Part shown: piece after piece, positions 21,300 through 33,945 of the stretch
Numbering within the stretch: the first letter of the stretch is position 1
How the letters are laid out: every line of letters begins with the position of its first letter
NCBI RefSeq assembly: GCF_000219625.1
Contig: NC_018198.1
Coordinates: 62,001-126,000, forward strand
Reading direction: 5' to 3'
Source of the DNA: Zymoseptoria tritici IPO323
Lineage: Eukaryota; Ascomycota; Dothideomycetes; Mycosphaerellales; Mycosphaerellaceae
Length of the DNA: 64,000 nucleotides
Program-made: the position numbers and the translations under genes
The notes under the pieces: model-generated
What the model was told of the DNA's origin: nothing
Databases searched by the model: none
What the model saw: the letters and a program-made list of their open reading frames with translations, nothing else

Positions 21300-24230
21300 G
21301 AACTGTTCGTACGGCGCAGTTGGTAGCTTCGGCTAAACCACGGGATTTGCAACAGCGATGGGAACCTGAGGCATCCTTTTCAGGCTCCAAGGCATCACAC
21401 GACTGTTTGTCCAAGTCAACGTCAGATGGCAAAATCGGATGCGAGTGCTTGAATAGCAGGCCTCGGGTCCATTGTCGGGTCCGGCTTCAATGTCAAACCT
21501 ACTGGTACGGAGTCTTGAATGTGGCGATAAGTAGTCCGTGCGAAACTGCGCGTGCGTGTGCGTGTGCGGTTTCGCACGCTTCTGCATGCCTGTGCGTAGA
21601 CCTAGAACTAGCCTGCGTAGAATACATACCCGCCCGTGGACCCTCACATGGCTGGGCTATTCTTTGATTCTTTGGAGGATTGGATTCTCCGACTTGACCA
21701 CATCCGACGCCGCAGGACTTGTCCGTGCTTCTATTGCACACCGCAAGATCCTGCTGCGCTTGAAGGAACTCTCCAGCTGGTCGAGACTGCGTCCTGATCA
21801 ATTAAATAACAGCGAGCATACGAATATGGGATCGACCGATCGCGCCACAGCGATTTCTCCGCATCCCTGAGTCCCTGGCATGCTGCTGAGCGTCCTCCGG
21901 CTCTGTCGCTGCTATTCGGAGCTACAAACTTCGCGAGGACGCTGCTAAGATCACTTGTACCTGGATTCCAGGACCGTATTCCAGGAGCAGGAATACACGC
22001 CTCAGTCTCTTCGAAGTCACCACCACCGGCGTCCAGTCCACGTGTATAGATGGCAACCATGGCGAGCAGGACGTTTCTCTTATCCATTCGCCCTTCGGTA
22101 CCTGGCTACTGCTGGAGGCAGCAAACGCGTGCGAGCACAAGCTGGGAGGCCGATGCTTAGCAGATCTTGACCGGCCTGTGAGAGAGATTAGTGGACTCGG
22201 AGCTTTTGGAACCCCAGGAAACCCTGCTGTACCACGTATCTTCCGAGCATGAGCAACTCGCAGGGCAGTGCATCGTTTGCTAGAAGCTACCTAGATCTAC
22301 CCTCGAGCACAATACAGCCGCAATAGAACATTGCATCGGATACTATCGAACCGCAATAACACGCCACTTTACTTAAGTCTGCGGAAGTCGCCTCTTGCTA
22401 GCGGTATTGCGATCACTTGCTCGGAGTGCTTAAGCACGAGATACCTCCGAGACACGACAGCTTCAAGCCGGCAATTGTCTCTACGTTTCTGCGGACCGAA
22501 GCGGCGTGCTAGAGCCGATACCGCATAGCGCAAGCAACAGGAGAGGTACGTGCAGCCCTCGCGCTCGCCGTCGAATTTCCAGCCTAGCGATGAGAATGCA
22601 GTTATCTGTCCGAACCAAACGTCTGCCGACCCGACCGGACCGTTTGGGGCGATCGCAACAGGAAGATGGTGACAAGGAGTCGGTCAAGACGAAGGCAAAA
22701 GAACTTGCTTCGGATCTGCGAAGGAACACAATTGTATCGCCGACACCTCCAAGTCATCTAATTTGAGAAAGCAGAAGTCGAGTCGTACCTCTGCTTATGC
22801 CCTTCTCGAAGATCACAGCGTTCAATTCTCAGGACGACGCTCTACGGAGAAGCTCGGGAATGCCGCAGTCTACATCCTAAAGCGAACAATGGCGGCGCAG
22901 TGACATTGTGAGCGCTGTCCGAGTCTGCGAGCGCTCGTCATGCGGTGCATCGAGTGCAGTAGATAAGTAGGAGAGTGAGTTGAAGGATGGCTCACTGAGT
23001 CGCCGTCAGTCGTCAGCCGCCTCTCCACGACTGCCAGACATCGCACCGCACTGCCGACTGATCCCAACCAACACCGGCGACACCTAACGTCCCTCGCAAC
23101 ACATCCAGTGCGGATGCTACGTCCGTCTTCCACCTAAACGTCGAGACTGAGCGGTCTCATGGCCCATACGAGCTTGAATGCATCCTGCTCTCTACAGGCG
23201 ACATGTTTGAACTGAGCTGAGGGCAGACAGCATACCCACCCGGGCCAAGCTTACCTCGTCTCAGCACCTCAGTACTAGCTCCGGCACCATGATTGCAACG
23301 GTTGATGTTCGCTTCCCCCGTTCAGGTCCTTAACAACTACTATTTCGCTGGTTACCATCCTCCTTAGGATTGCCTTTCAAAAACATCAGCTTCTCCATCG
23401 CTTTCTTTCTCGAATTCGACAAGCTCACTGGAACACCGGGAAACTCCAATTTCGTCTGGCTCTCCTCCATAGTAGACGATTTCGAGACTTGTCGTCAGTC
23501 GACCGTGGTGCTAGCGACCCACATCCTGTGCTTCCACAGGGGCACTTATTCATACATACGAAGGCTTCGCGGATCCTACCGAGTTTTCGACGCAGAGTCA
23601 TTGATCGCGGGTTGCGACAATAGTAAAACAAGAAATTTCTCCTTCCTACCCTCCTAGCACCCTCGCCAGGTCATTAATTGTTCATCTGGCACTAGGGCGG
23701 ATCTCGACTACCTCTGGCCGCCGGTTGGTGAACGTGGCGTTGTGCGGCGAGAGGACTTTCTATAAGCCACGGCGATGGGAATCTCGTCCGCAATCTCTCG
23801 ATTCCCGGTTTACATTATCTTCGCTGGTCTCGGCAAACCTCAGATCGCTCGCCTAATTATAATGCCGATCCTATGAAGCTTGGGCATTTTGACGTGTCCC
23901 GAACCATAACCTGGCGCAACAATCGGGAAATTCAACATTGCAGTTTGATACATGTACGGATCGTACGTCCAAATCGCGACCCTGGAGGCTCGACGGACAA
24001 GAACTGTGCAGGAAGCAATCTCTAAGGGGCTTTGCTACTCGTTAAAAAGCTGCTGTTGAGCAACTTCGACATTAGTCCGCTCTCGGCTTAGGATGTGCGC
24101 TCCTACCTGAGTGTTATCTGCACCTGCGTCGGCGTCCGGCGATTACTTACCTTAGAACTAGAGTTCTCTCCGACTTCGTCGAGGTCGACGTTCGATTGGT
24201 GCTATAGATCTGCATTCTGTCCAGCCCGTC
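21300..24230. other. No supported gene
   Basis: Nearly 3 kb with only short overlapping frames on both strands. The first 100-200 bases upstream of 21227 should hold the promoter of the DUF7924 gene, but no clear element was recognised. No transposon motifs seen. Confidence 0.4.
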
Positions 24231-24389
24231 TAGTTGCTTTATAATATTCGTAGGACAGGACTGTGCATACATAAATCTCCTTTCTATACATTGCTCTTGC
24301 TTCTCTGCTTTCCACTAACGAGGCAAGAAGTGTGGCAGTGCAGTAACCTAGGAGACAATGGCGAGGACTTACCTTTCGAACACTCTTGT

Positions 24390-25018
24390 CGGTATTCCAC
24401 ACTAATAGCAACACCACCTACCAACAGCAGCAACAGAGCAGCAGCAACAACAACAACAGCAACAAAACCAGCACCAGCAGTGCCGGTAACTTCTACGCTT
24501 AGGGAACCAACGCTGTCTACGGACAGTTCCGCGGTATCTACGACAAGATCGCCAACCAGATTGGTCTCGCTTCCGCTGAGGCCAAGGCCAGCTTGAGCGC
24601 CGCCTCTTCCATCGCCAGCGTCACTGCTTCCAGCCTCTCTTCCGTCGCCAGCGTCTCCGCTTGCAGCGTATCCTCCGTCGCCAGCGCATCCAAGTCCAGC
24701 GCCTCCTCCAGGGCCAGCGTGAGCTCCGCCTCTTCCATCGCCAGCGTCACTGCTTCCAGCCTCTCTTCCGTCGCCAGCCAGTCCGCTTCCAGCGCATCCT
24801 CCGTCGCCAGCGCATCCAAGTCCAGCGCCTCCTCCAGGGCCAGCGTCTCCGCGTCCAGCGCCTCTTCCGTCGCCAGCGTTTCCGCTTCCAGCGCTTCTTC
24901 CTCCTTAAGCGTCAAGGGCTCCAAGTCTTCCTCGGTCACCAGCAGCAGCAGTAGCACCATGGTTCGCGAGAGGAGTAAGTCTTCGATCCCAAACGCTACT
25001 ACTGATGCCCAACACTAA
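24390..25018 (+). pseudogene. Gln/Asn then Ser/Ala-repeat protein remnant
   Basis: One plus-strand frame starts with a Gln/Asn/Ser tract (TYQQQQQSSSNNNNSN), reads AGNFYA, meets a TAG at about 24511 (a Gln would fit), and goes on with GTNAVYGQFRGIYDKIANQI and a long Ser/Ala-Val repeat (SSLSSVASVSA type) before leaving the repeat at 24910 and ending at 25018. No start ATG or signal peptide was found in the frame. The composition is like that of secreted or cell-wall-associated low-complexity proteins, but that is inference. The Leu/Glu frame on the opposite strand is its shadow. Confidence 0.5.
24602..24905. repeat. 15-bp / 126-bp higher-order coding repeat
   Basis: A 15-bp subunit (GCCAGCGTCTCCGCT and variants) is arranged in a higher-order repeat: GCCTCTTCCATCGCCAGCG recurs 126 bp apart (24602 and 24728), and GCCAGCGCATCCAAGTCCAG occurs at about 24678 and 24807. 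All periods are multiples of 3. Confidence 0.8.
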
Positions 25019-25385
25019 CCATTCGTTCCTAGTCGCACCAGGCGGATACACACTCTGTACGATCGATGGGTATACTTTACTACCCGCACGCCTTCTGACC
25101 TCTATGTTGCGTAGCTCTCCCACCTCCCCGTCCGGGCAGCTCTCCCTTTCCCGCCATAAGTAGTCCGACCTCCCGGTTCGTGGAACGACGAGAGGAACGA
25201 CGCGCGGAGGAGAGGAAGAGGGATCAAGTCAGTACAATCATTTCAGTCTTGTTTTCGGATTCACAGCTAAACATCTTGGGACATCTAGGAGCTCTGCGAC
25301 CTGCAGCTCCTCGGAGAGCTCGAGGCGTCGCTTTCGGTACGTCCACTTCATTCTTTGTTTGTCGCTTGTTGATTATCCGTACAAA

Positions 25386-25770
25386 GTTCTGACACCTTCT
25401 TCTCAGAGACTGGTACGATTGCGCATCATCCAATGCCACCACCTCGAACACATGCTGATTGCTGACATTTCACTCAGGCAACGGAACGTACGTGCCGCGC
25501 ACCATCTACGCCGATCTCGAGCCAAACGTCGTCGATGAAGTCCGCACCGGCACCTACCGCAGCCTTTTCCACCTGGAATTGATGATCACTGGCGAGGAGG
25601 ATGCGTCCAACAACTACGCTCGCGGACACTACACTGTCGGCAAGGAGCTCATCGATCAGGTGTTGGACAAGGTCCGCCACGTCGCCGACAACTGCTCTGG
25701 TCTCCAGGGTTTCCTCGTCTTCCACTCCTTCGGTGCTGGCACTGATGAATTAAAAATAGATACGCAATGA
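25386..25770 (+). pseudogene. Alpha-tubulin fragment
   Basis: The end of one exon (TFFSETG, 25392-25412), a 65-nt intron (25413-25477, GTACGA donor, CTGAC, CACTCAG acceptor) and part of the next exon (25478-25746) code for residues about 51-146 of alpha-tubulin, including [20 protein letters not shown] and [20 protein letters not shown]. The reading is clean with few changes ([13 protein letters not shown] for the usual FHPEQLITGKEDA), but it stops within the tubulin signature: GGGTGSG is cut to GAGTD and foreign sequence leads to a TGA at 25768. The exon before TFFSETG is missing too. So this is a truncated genomic copy with intron, not a processed one, and cannot make tubulin. Normal length is about 450 residues. 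Confidence 0.93.
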
Positions 25771-25774
25771 TGAC

Positions 25775-28585
25775 TGTTCTTCTCTCTTGTTACCGGAACC
25801 TCCATGTCCAAGCCGTCGCAAGCGTGTGTCCCGTGAAGCTTGTATGGTCCAATGAATGGCGGGAAGGCTCGCATACGCAAAAGTCATGAATACGTCCTGT
25901 TGTGAGATGCGTGCAGATCTACGTGCAGATCTGCTTCAATCGTCGTTCAACCCGACCGACCGGATGGACTCAGGTACACGGAAAAGCTATCTCCTGTTCA
26001 GCCCTTTCTGCTTCGGACCGGCCGGTACGGAAGACGAGTGCATACATCGACATCACGACGTCCACCGATCGAATCGAACCGACGATGCGCGTTGATTCCT
26101 ACTCATCACCCGCCTGTGCGCACCCAGCTCAGGACTCGCACGAGCTCACATACACCGCGAAAGGTCTGCTGCGAGAGTAGATGTCGACCGCAGAGCTACG
26201 CCAAACAAGAATGAGCCGAGGCGACCACGGCAAAACGATAACGACTTACGCAATGTCGAGGATGGTCCGATTTCAAGAATGGCGTCGGGAAGGGTTCACC
26301 AGGTTGCCTAATCAAGATGAGAAAGAGATGTACGGTACAACAGGACCCAGTAGTGAACCGCCCGTATCGCAAATTTGCTAGAAGATCTGAACTTTCACAA
26401 TTCGCCGCCGGAAGGAGACTTAAACGATATGCATTAACACGCGTTCAGGAATGTTGGAGCTAACAGCATGCTGATGTCACATTCCACGACCTCTTCGCCT
26501 TCGCGAGGAATTTCAATACAACGACGGGTGGTGGGGCACTAATGTGTGGGAAACATTATATCTTGCCTCTCCCTCTCCGTCATCCCTCCCGCACCTCTCG
26601 TCGCCATCTCCTCTGCGACGTATGCTCTTTTCATCGCCTCGATTTACTCTCTTCTCCTCCAAGTCCGCCCTTCTTTGATCTCGTTTGCCGCATCTGTCTG
26701 CCAGCCTGGTTTGACGGTGAACAAGCCTTGTGATCGATGGACTGGCCTGTACCAGCGTCCTAATCCGCAGCACTACACAATGCGACAGTCACCGTGGAGC
26801 AGTTGGAAAGATAAGTCCGCCGACCGCGGCAGACCCGATTGCGATGGCTCCACGATGTCTCTGCACGACGCGGGCCCACACCACGCTGGCTCCAACGAGG
26901 ACATTTGCCTCTCGACTTCGCCGGCCATACGAACATGCCGAGCCGGCCTCCTGCACGAAACATCAGCGCCGCTTCTTGTGGGCGCCACCGATACATGTTC
27001 CGGTCGTTCATGCCATTCACCGTCCGCTACCCACTTGCTGAGCGCTGCCCAGCATCAACGGCGGTTCAGCACCGATCCTCGGCTTCCCAATCCTCCGTGT
27101 GATCCTACCGACCGCAAAGCGATTGGTGGTGGTGGTGGTCAGAATGTCAACAAAAGTATTATCACCCTCAAGCACAAGCGAGCACGACCATACTGACTCT
27201 CATCCACGTAGATCCACCCATCGCGCCTGGTCTTGCCCACACCTACACGACCGGATCAGGTTGTGGTGGTGGTCCTGCTCACAGTGAAAGCTTGCTTCCG
27301 TGTGAGATCCTGGTGCTGATAGAGTTGGCTAGCACGTCGGGCTTGAGCTGCAGCGTTAATGCGTTGACGCTGGGAGAGAACAGTGCATGCTGTTTGTTGT
27401 AGATGTCTTGCATATTTCGGGTCTGTCGGGTTCAGATTGGTGCTTTCAAAACTAGCTTAATTCATTTTAATTCACGAAGCATTTGCGTTGAGGACATGGC
27501 GTTCCATGACGCTCCATTCCATTCCTAGCAAAACATTGCTCCTCGTGGCATCTGACGCTCTCATTTCCAATCTTTGCAATTTCAAGTAAGCGCCTGGTAG
27601 GAGCGCTAATTCTCATGCCTTCGGGCTGGAAGGGCATTACGGACTGGAGCAGCATCATGGATCGGAAGAGCATCACCGGCGAAACGGATATTGTCGCTAA
27701 AGGAGCGCACAACATCCAAGCTAGCATCGCATTCCAACGCTGTTGCGCCATGCCGCGGCCGCACCAGACGAGAAGTGAACGAGGACGAAGAGAGCTGTCG
27801 TCGCGGCTCATGACGTCTGCCTTAAGCGGGACAATTTCCACGATCCATCTTCGTCGTTCCGAGCTGAAGACAATGGGCCAGTACGACAGGCAAGCAGCAG
27901 CGACGGAAACAAATCCTCTCATCTCTCTGCACCAGACACAGAAGATGGTGCTTCCTGGAAAGCTCCTCTACAACGTTCAACCCGGATCCCTCCTACTCCA
28001 TCAACATCTTGATTGCTCCTCTCCGGTCTGTTAACGTCGAAAGGTGCTCGGCGCGAAAGATGCGGGTCATCTGCGTCTGCTTGTCCGTCTGCCACGACCT
28101 ACCTTCGGCTGCTGATGTGGGTAGAAGTGGTGTCGGCAAGGTAAGATGGATGACCGCTGTGCTGGCGGCACCAGTTCTGCCCGGCGAAGACATTCGTTTG
28201 CTCGACGTTGATGAAGTCGTCTGGAGTCGATCCGGAGCGCGGGTGGTCTGGTCTGCTTTCTTCTTCCGCGGTCGTGTTCGCGGCGGTTGTCGATGTCAAT
28301 GGGTGCTTTGGATAGATTCAATTTTCGACTCATTCATCCCGCCATTGGCTTCATGAGGACGACTCTTGTCAGAAAATCCTTCCGTAGTCGAAACCCTCCC
28401 GCACCGCTGTGTCCAAAAGATTGCATTCCCGTTGTTCATCATCTCATCTCTGGATTGACGGTCACTGCCATGTCTTCTCAGCTCCTCCGCCCCACACCGG
28501 ATTTGTCTATAATAACAACTCGGGTGGTGCGGGTGCACTAAGAAGGGTTAGCACTTTAGCAACACGCGTTTGGTGAGGATTACCA
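25775..28585. other. No supported gene
   Basis: Normal composition with many overlapping 60-216 codon frames. The longest (26546-27196 plus) starts with GTG, not ATG, and overlaps three other frames. No known motif found. Confidence 0.4.
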
Positions 28586-28588
28586 CCG

Positions 28589-29634
28589 GTGTCGATGCTT
28601 GGCAATGTTATGGCTTCTCACCTTCCCCGTCGCGTCGCGTTATTGCTTACACCTCACCGTCGCCGACCGTCGCCGCCCTCCACCGCCCTCAACACCGCCA
28701 TGGATATCAACACGCTTCTCGTGAGTGCCATGGCTGCGGCTGGCATTGATGGCACCGCCGCACCACCGCCGCCGCCGCCGGATCCACCCCTACCAGTCGC
28801 GGTCCAACACAATGCCAATCCGGAGCTCCTTGAAGGCGTGGAAGTTGTGGTAGACGAGACGAGCGACGACGACAATGGCCGCGACGGCGTTGCTGATCGC
28901 AACTTCCGGCGGCGTCGACGCGTGAAGAGAAGGCTTGTGGATACAGTTACTGCCGGTCATACAATGTTAGCAACACCTCCGGATATTATTGAGCTGCGAG
29001 AGCGGCTTTAACAACTGCTTGAACCGGTCGAGCTGTCGCCGGCGGTGTGGCATTAGTTAGAGTTATTCATTGACGGCTTCTGGATTCGGATTCGAGCTGG
29101 CCGTAACAGCGATGCTACGCTCACTGAGCGCTACAAATGCCGCTTCTCTAGATCGACTGCCGCCACTCAAGGCAACCACGTGAAGCTAGAAGAGAAGAAG
29201 ATCAAGCGTGGTCATTGCTGCCCTGTAAAGACGAAGGTGGTGTTCGAGGAAGAAGAGGACGACGAGGGGATACTGCGTTCGGTTAACGTTCGAATTGCTC
29301 GCACAGGACGGCAAGGTCTTGCCGAGCACGCCGAGCATTGCACTGTGCGCAAGATGGACCTGTTCGGGCGTTGCTCTGCTCCTATGCAAGCAGCCGGTTA
29401 TTAGTGCTGCAGAGGATATCGGCTAGCTACTGTATAAAACAGTATCCAAGCGTGGAACAATCCGGAAGCTCGCGATATCTTTAAGGCAGTCGGTGGGCTC
29501 ACTATGGTGCGCCACGACGTCAACAACGCAGGAGCCGCATACCGCAGGAAGTTTCCGGACGCCAGACTCGGTGGAGCGATCGCGACATGGCCGGCGTAGC
29601 AGGAGGAGCTGAAGCGATGGTGCGATAAAGGTAA
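28589..29634 (+). pseudogene. Decayed MULE-like transposase, N-terminal part
   Basis: One frame runs about 350 codons with only five stops: TAA after ELRERL, TAG after SPAVWH, TAG after AAGY, a TAA shortly after, and TAG after IATWPA; Gln fits at most. Blocks: a proline run PPPPPPDPP, an RRRRR patch, GFWIRIRAGRNSDATL, a Cys/His segment (YKCRFS .. GHCCPVKTKVV .. LAEHAEHCTV), and AVGGLTMVRHDVNNAGAAYR followed by FPDARLGGAIATW. The Cys/His segment resembles FAR1-type DNA-binding domains, and the DVxNAG..DAR.GA block resembles fungal MULE transposases as I recall them. A good donor (GTAAGT) follows at 29632. The catalytic DDE domain is not seen. Confidence 0.5.
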
Positions 29635-29639
29635 GTGTT

Positions 29640-32090
29640 TTAAGGAAGTTTTGAGAAGTTGAGAAGTTAAGAAGTGCGGTCGAACTTGGATTACTAAGCT
29701 ACGGGAGCACCCAGCACTGCCTTAATCCGGAAGGACACCTGCCTGTTCCGGTCATTGCAACACCTCTAAAACGTCATCTTAACGACGCTGCAAACGCGCT
29801 CAAATTCGAGTCTCAAGACGATGGTTTTGAGCTTCAGTTTTGAAGCTCCGAGGGCTGGTGCGTTTGGAGATCGCGCACCTCCGAAAGCTGCGAGCAACAT
29901 ATTAACGATATCGTCAGACTCAAACACGTCGCCAGGACACAAAACATACATCATTCGATAGAGCGTAAGCAACTTTATCGGTTGAATGAGTTTCAAAATA
30001 ATCGTTAAGCAACTGCATTCGTAGTGCCCGGTTGACTGCACAGCGACCTCACAAAGCGCGCAACGTTCAATTTCCTCAGCCCTCGCTCATATTTCATAGA
30101 AGTTTTGAGGTGTCGCCAAGTGGACCCTGAAGTTTCGGCTCGAAGACGGTCCGCGCGCGGGCCGCAGATTTGAGCCAATCATAAATTCGACAATACTAGC
30201 AAATTTCACGCTAGTGGAACTTCAACTAGTTCTACCTCTCAAAACATCCGAGAATTCTGAGCGTTTTCATCAACATTCACTAACGATTTATCGCAGAGCG
30301 CCCGCAACGCCGTCATGATCACCCACAGGATCGTGACTTTCGCCGCGAGCATCTCTACTACCCTCTCCCCGACCATCACGATTGCATCTGGCATCATCTC
30401 CTGCTGGGTTTCCGGGAATGCTGGACTCCTCGAACGGAATCAAGGCATCGTCAGATAGAGAGAGCGGCGGCAGCCAGGTGGTACTTGTGGCCGAGTGAGT
30501 GGTCGGACGGTGGGCTGCGCTGCTTGGATTCGAGCGAATAACGTGTGTTAAACGTCATCGGGCTGTCCCATGATGGAAAGCTGGAAGGCGGATGCTGAGG
30601 GTTGGAATCGTAGTTGAAGAGTCGGCGACCGGTGGTGACCATTCCCATTCTTCGGCCCTCTGGGATCAAGGCGGCGACGTGGCTCGAATGGCAGAGGACG
30701 GTCAGCTGGCGTATCACGTTGGCAGGGAACGATTTGTCGACCGGTGGCATTCAGTCGAGTTCGCCTTGCTGCTCGGTGGAACTCACACGACGGCGAGGCT
30801 AGATTGACCGGACTAACACAGGAGACGAAGAAGGTATCTGCAAGTCATGCGCGCGAGATATGTGTTGCTCTAGCATGTTCCGAAAGAACAATTGACTGGC
30901 TTGCTGCGATAGCATGGGTTGATCGACTGGTAAAACTGCAGAGACTGAGTTGAACAAGCTGGTGGAGCTGGCAGTGGTAGCAGTCGCAGTGGCGGACGCT
31001 CCCTTCGGTGGCCGCTCATTGTGCGGAAGCTCTCGATCGGGTATCGAGCAAATGAGGGAAACGGCTTGCCATCAAGGTCGTGCTACCGGCTCGTAAGGTA
31101 GTGGAGGGTCTGTCCAAACGATCCATGCGTGCTCTGCGTGTCCGGCGCATGTGGATCATCGCAGCCTGCCGGTCGACGAAGAGGCCGGAGAAGATCCTCG
31201 CGCACTGCCACAAGCGCATGCTTACGCATTTCTGGAGGCCTCGCATTTCGTTCATGTCTAGCCACGGCATACCATGCTGTTCAAGGCACCGCATCTAGAA
31301 GCCATGCTATTCAAGGCACCGCAGCAATCGCCGGCAGCCGTCTGCTGTTGCCAGAGTCTGCGGAAGCAACGGATCGCTTCCTGCTAATCGTACAGTATCT
31401 TCCCCACGAATCGGACTACTTCGACTTTAAAGTCAATCTTGCCTCGCAGGAGCTGGCAATCCGTTTAACTCATATGGCTGCAAAAGAGGCGATCAGGCTT
31501 GCTGATTAATAGGAGAGCTAAAGGCACTGACACGTCGGTACAAAAGGTGTTTTAGGGCAGGGCAAGAACCTAGATGTTCTTAAGAACTCAACATTGTCAA
31601 GTTGAAGGACCTTCTCGGCATGATCGTGCTACAAATGTTAGTAACTTAGGAGAGCTGGCAGCGTTGCCCAAAACAGGATCCCGCTGCAGTTCCTGTTCGC
31701 GAAGACTTTTACGACAAGTACTACTGTTTCTACAAACGCGCATCACGACTGGAACGCCTTAACAAACATTCTCCGCAAGGCGCTTAATGCAACAAGTCCG
31801 CTACCCTGAAGCGACAGGGAATGCAAAATCACGGCATACTGTTACTATACCTGCCGCAAAGCGCACTAGAAGGTCTAATCACAGGAACACGTCCTCTTGC
31901 CGGCCTAGCCTGACACGAGCGATGAAACTATCGCAGCGTATGTGAGCTTACTTAAATAAGGCTTTGAGATCTGTGTGGATGTCGTGGCCGGTAGCGAAGG
32001 AACATCTTGTTCGACAATGGTCCACAACAGAAAGAGCGTAAAAAGACAGATCTCCGAGACCTCTACAAAACAGGATGCGATTAATTGCGA
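29640..32090. other. No supported gene; possible transposase tail
   Basis: From 29700 to 29850 a plus-strand frame without stops could be a later exon of the transposase remnant. Elsewhere only short frames. At about 31261-31290 and 31300-31325 there is a direct repeat of CATGCT(G/A)TTCAAGGCACCGCA. Minus-strand and plus-strand frames near 31.1-31.5 kb have no recognised product. Confidence 0.35.
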
Positions 32091-32161
32091 TATACTACAT
32101 GTCGCTACATAGTAAGATCTGTCTGGCGCGCGTTCCTTTCTTCCCCAACCACACCTTCCAA

Positions 32162-33823
32162 TTACGCCTCAAAATACATCGCGGGGTCTTCTTCTCCATT
32201 ACCAACCGGTCTGTCCTCTGTCGGCAGTGGCAGAAGGAGGACACACTGCTCTGTCTGCCAGATATAGGGTGCCTTCTTCGCGACGCATTCCTTGCATACA
32301 TCGATTACACTCTTTTCCGTTCCATCTACATTGTGCAGCGGTCTAGTATTATACGCTTTCGGCACAAGGCACCCGGTCCTCCACTCTGCATTTATAATTG
32401 ACCTCTTGCCGGCGTACAATTCTACGCGCTTTTCGATGGCCTCGCTTAACGCACCCGGAACGGTCTTAACGGACACCGTATGTCTATGCAGTTCTACTCG
32501 CATGTTCTTTATTACTTCATTCTTCGTCTAGATCGCGGTCGGTTTTAGCTTTATCTTCTTTATAGCGTCTACTAGAGGCGTAAAGCTAGCCGCCGTTACG
32601 GTTCGCTTCTTCGGCGCTAGATCGCTCTCTTAAGTAGTTATAGAGGACGAGGGCTATCTCTTCTCTCGCGCGGAACGGGTCCTAGTCGGTCGAGGCGCTA
32701 ATTTAGGCGGAGTCGTTAGACTAGAAGAAGTTCTAGTTGTCGGACGCGCTCTAGCTGTCGCCGCACCATCTCTCACCATACCCGCTCTAGTTATTAAAGG
32801 CGCTACGGCTGTCGCCGCACTATCTCTTACGAGACCCGTCGCATTCTTCGTAATGGCAACGTCGTTGCCGATCGCAGCGGTCGCATTGTTAAGCGAGGTC
32901 ACTTTCGTTTCGATCGATTAGACATCTTTCTCGACAGAGAATATAGTCTCCTTCGTCGTTACAACATCTCTTCCAATCCCTTCGAGACGGCTAGTAACGA
33001 TAACAAGGTCTTCGGGCATCTTACCGATCTTTAATAAAACAGATTCGACGACCTGCTACATCGACTGCGTGCGGCTATCGATAGCATTAACACCGGTAAG
33101 GTATAGATTCAAAGCTTCCTTAACGGCAGAAGTAGCTTCCTAGATCTTTATAGGGACGGATTAGATGGCTTCTACTATTGACTAGGTGTAGGCGTTAATA
33201 GCAGTCATACCGGTAAGGACCGGTTCCAAACTATCTTTGACTACAGACGTAGCTTCCTAGATCTTTATCGGAACGGATTCGAATACATTCTTCAGTGACT
33301 TAGTGTGGCCGCTGATTACAGTAAGGCCGGCGACGATCGGTTCCAAACTTTGTTCGACGGACGAAGTAGCTTCCTGGATTTTAGAAGGAACGGATTGGAG
33401 GACAGTCTCCATTGACTTGCTGCGGCCATCGATGGTAGTAACGCCGGCGAGGATGGGTTTTAAATCATCTTTCACGGCAGAAGCGACTTCCCGGATCTTC
33501 GATGGAACGGATTCGGCACTTTTCTCCATTAACTGTGTGCGGCCGTCGATCGCAGTTACACCTCTCTCTATTAATTGTGTGCGGCCGTTGGTCGTCAAGT
33601 CCAAGGTCTTGCTATGGAGCTTTGCACGCTCGAGATCCTCCGCTGCGTCGATAGCGATGTCGGCGAGATCAAACAAATCCTCCTAGCAGTCGATTTGGAT
33701 TCTTGGTACGAGCAGGGTGAGAGCATCACGGATAACTTCCTTAGAGTCTCGATAGTCGTCAGAGTCCGTTTCACATAGCTCAAGCTTTTGCATCAAACAG
33801 TTCGGGACGCGAACTGGAGCCAT
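32162..33823 (-). pseudogene. Unknown-family gene with 39-residue repeats, C-to-T decayed
   Basis: A single minus-strand frame starts at an ATG (33823) and runs 553 codons with nine internal stops, all TAG or TAA and none TGA. The N-terminal 66 residues align without a gap to the plus-strand gene at 36822 (about 25 of 67 identical, including LEL, T-SD-Y-D-K, IR, L-LLV and LFD-A-I-I). Then come four 39-residue repeats (SVPSKIQEATSSV type), a helical spacer, a basic/Ala-Arg-Thr stretch, and a C-terminal block with VCKECVAKKAPYIW and a Cys pair. In two repeats KIQEA has become KI-stop-EA, showing Gln codon loss by CAG to TAG. This is light RIP or other C-to-T decay. Function unknown; the repeats look like amphipathic helices. 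Confidence 0.75.
33044..33511 (-). repeat. Four 117-bp (39-residue) coding repeats
   Basis: Units at 33511-33395, 33394-33278, 33277-33161 and 33160-33044, each beginning SVPxKI and ending with a TxI block. Marker phrase on the plus strand is CTTCC(T/C)(A/G)GAT at about 117-bp steps. They are part of the decayed gene at 32162-33823. Confidence 0.85.
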
Positions 33824-33945
33824 AATAAGGCTGGGAGGTACAACGCTTCGCAATGCGTTTTGTGATGACGGCGTGGTGGGACGAACAGGTGTGGGATTGT
33901 TGACGGTCCTCGGTATACAACTCGCATACACGGCGGCTTTACGAG

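Noticed and set aside
24538..24960. Minus-strand Leu/Glu-rich frame of 140 codons
   Set aside because: Antisense shadow of the Ser/Ala repeat coding on the plus strand.
26546..27196. 216-codon plus frame with a hydrophobic N-terminus
   Set aside because: Begins with GTG, overlaps several other open frames, no motif; not enough to call a gene.
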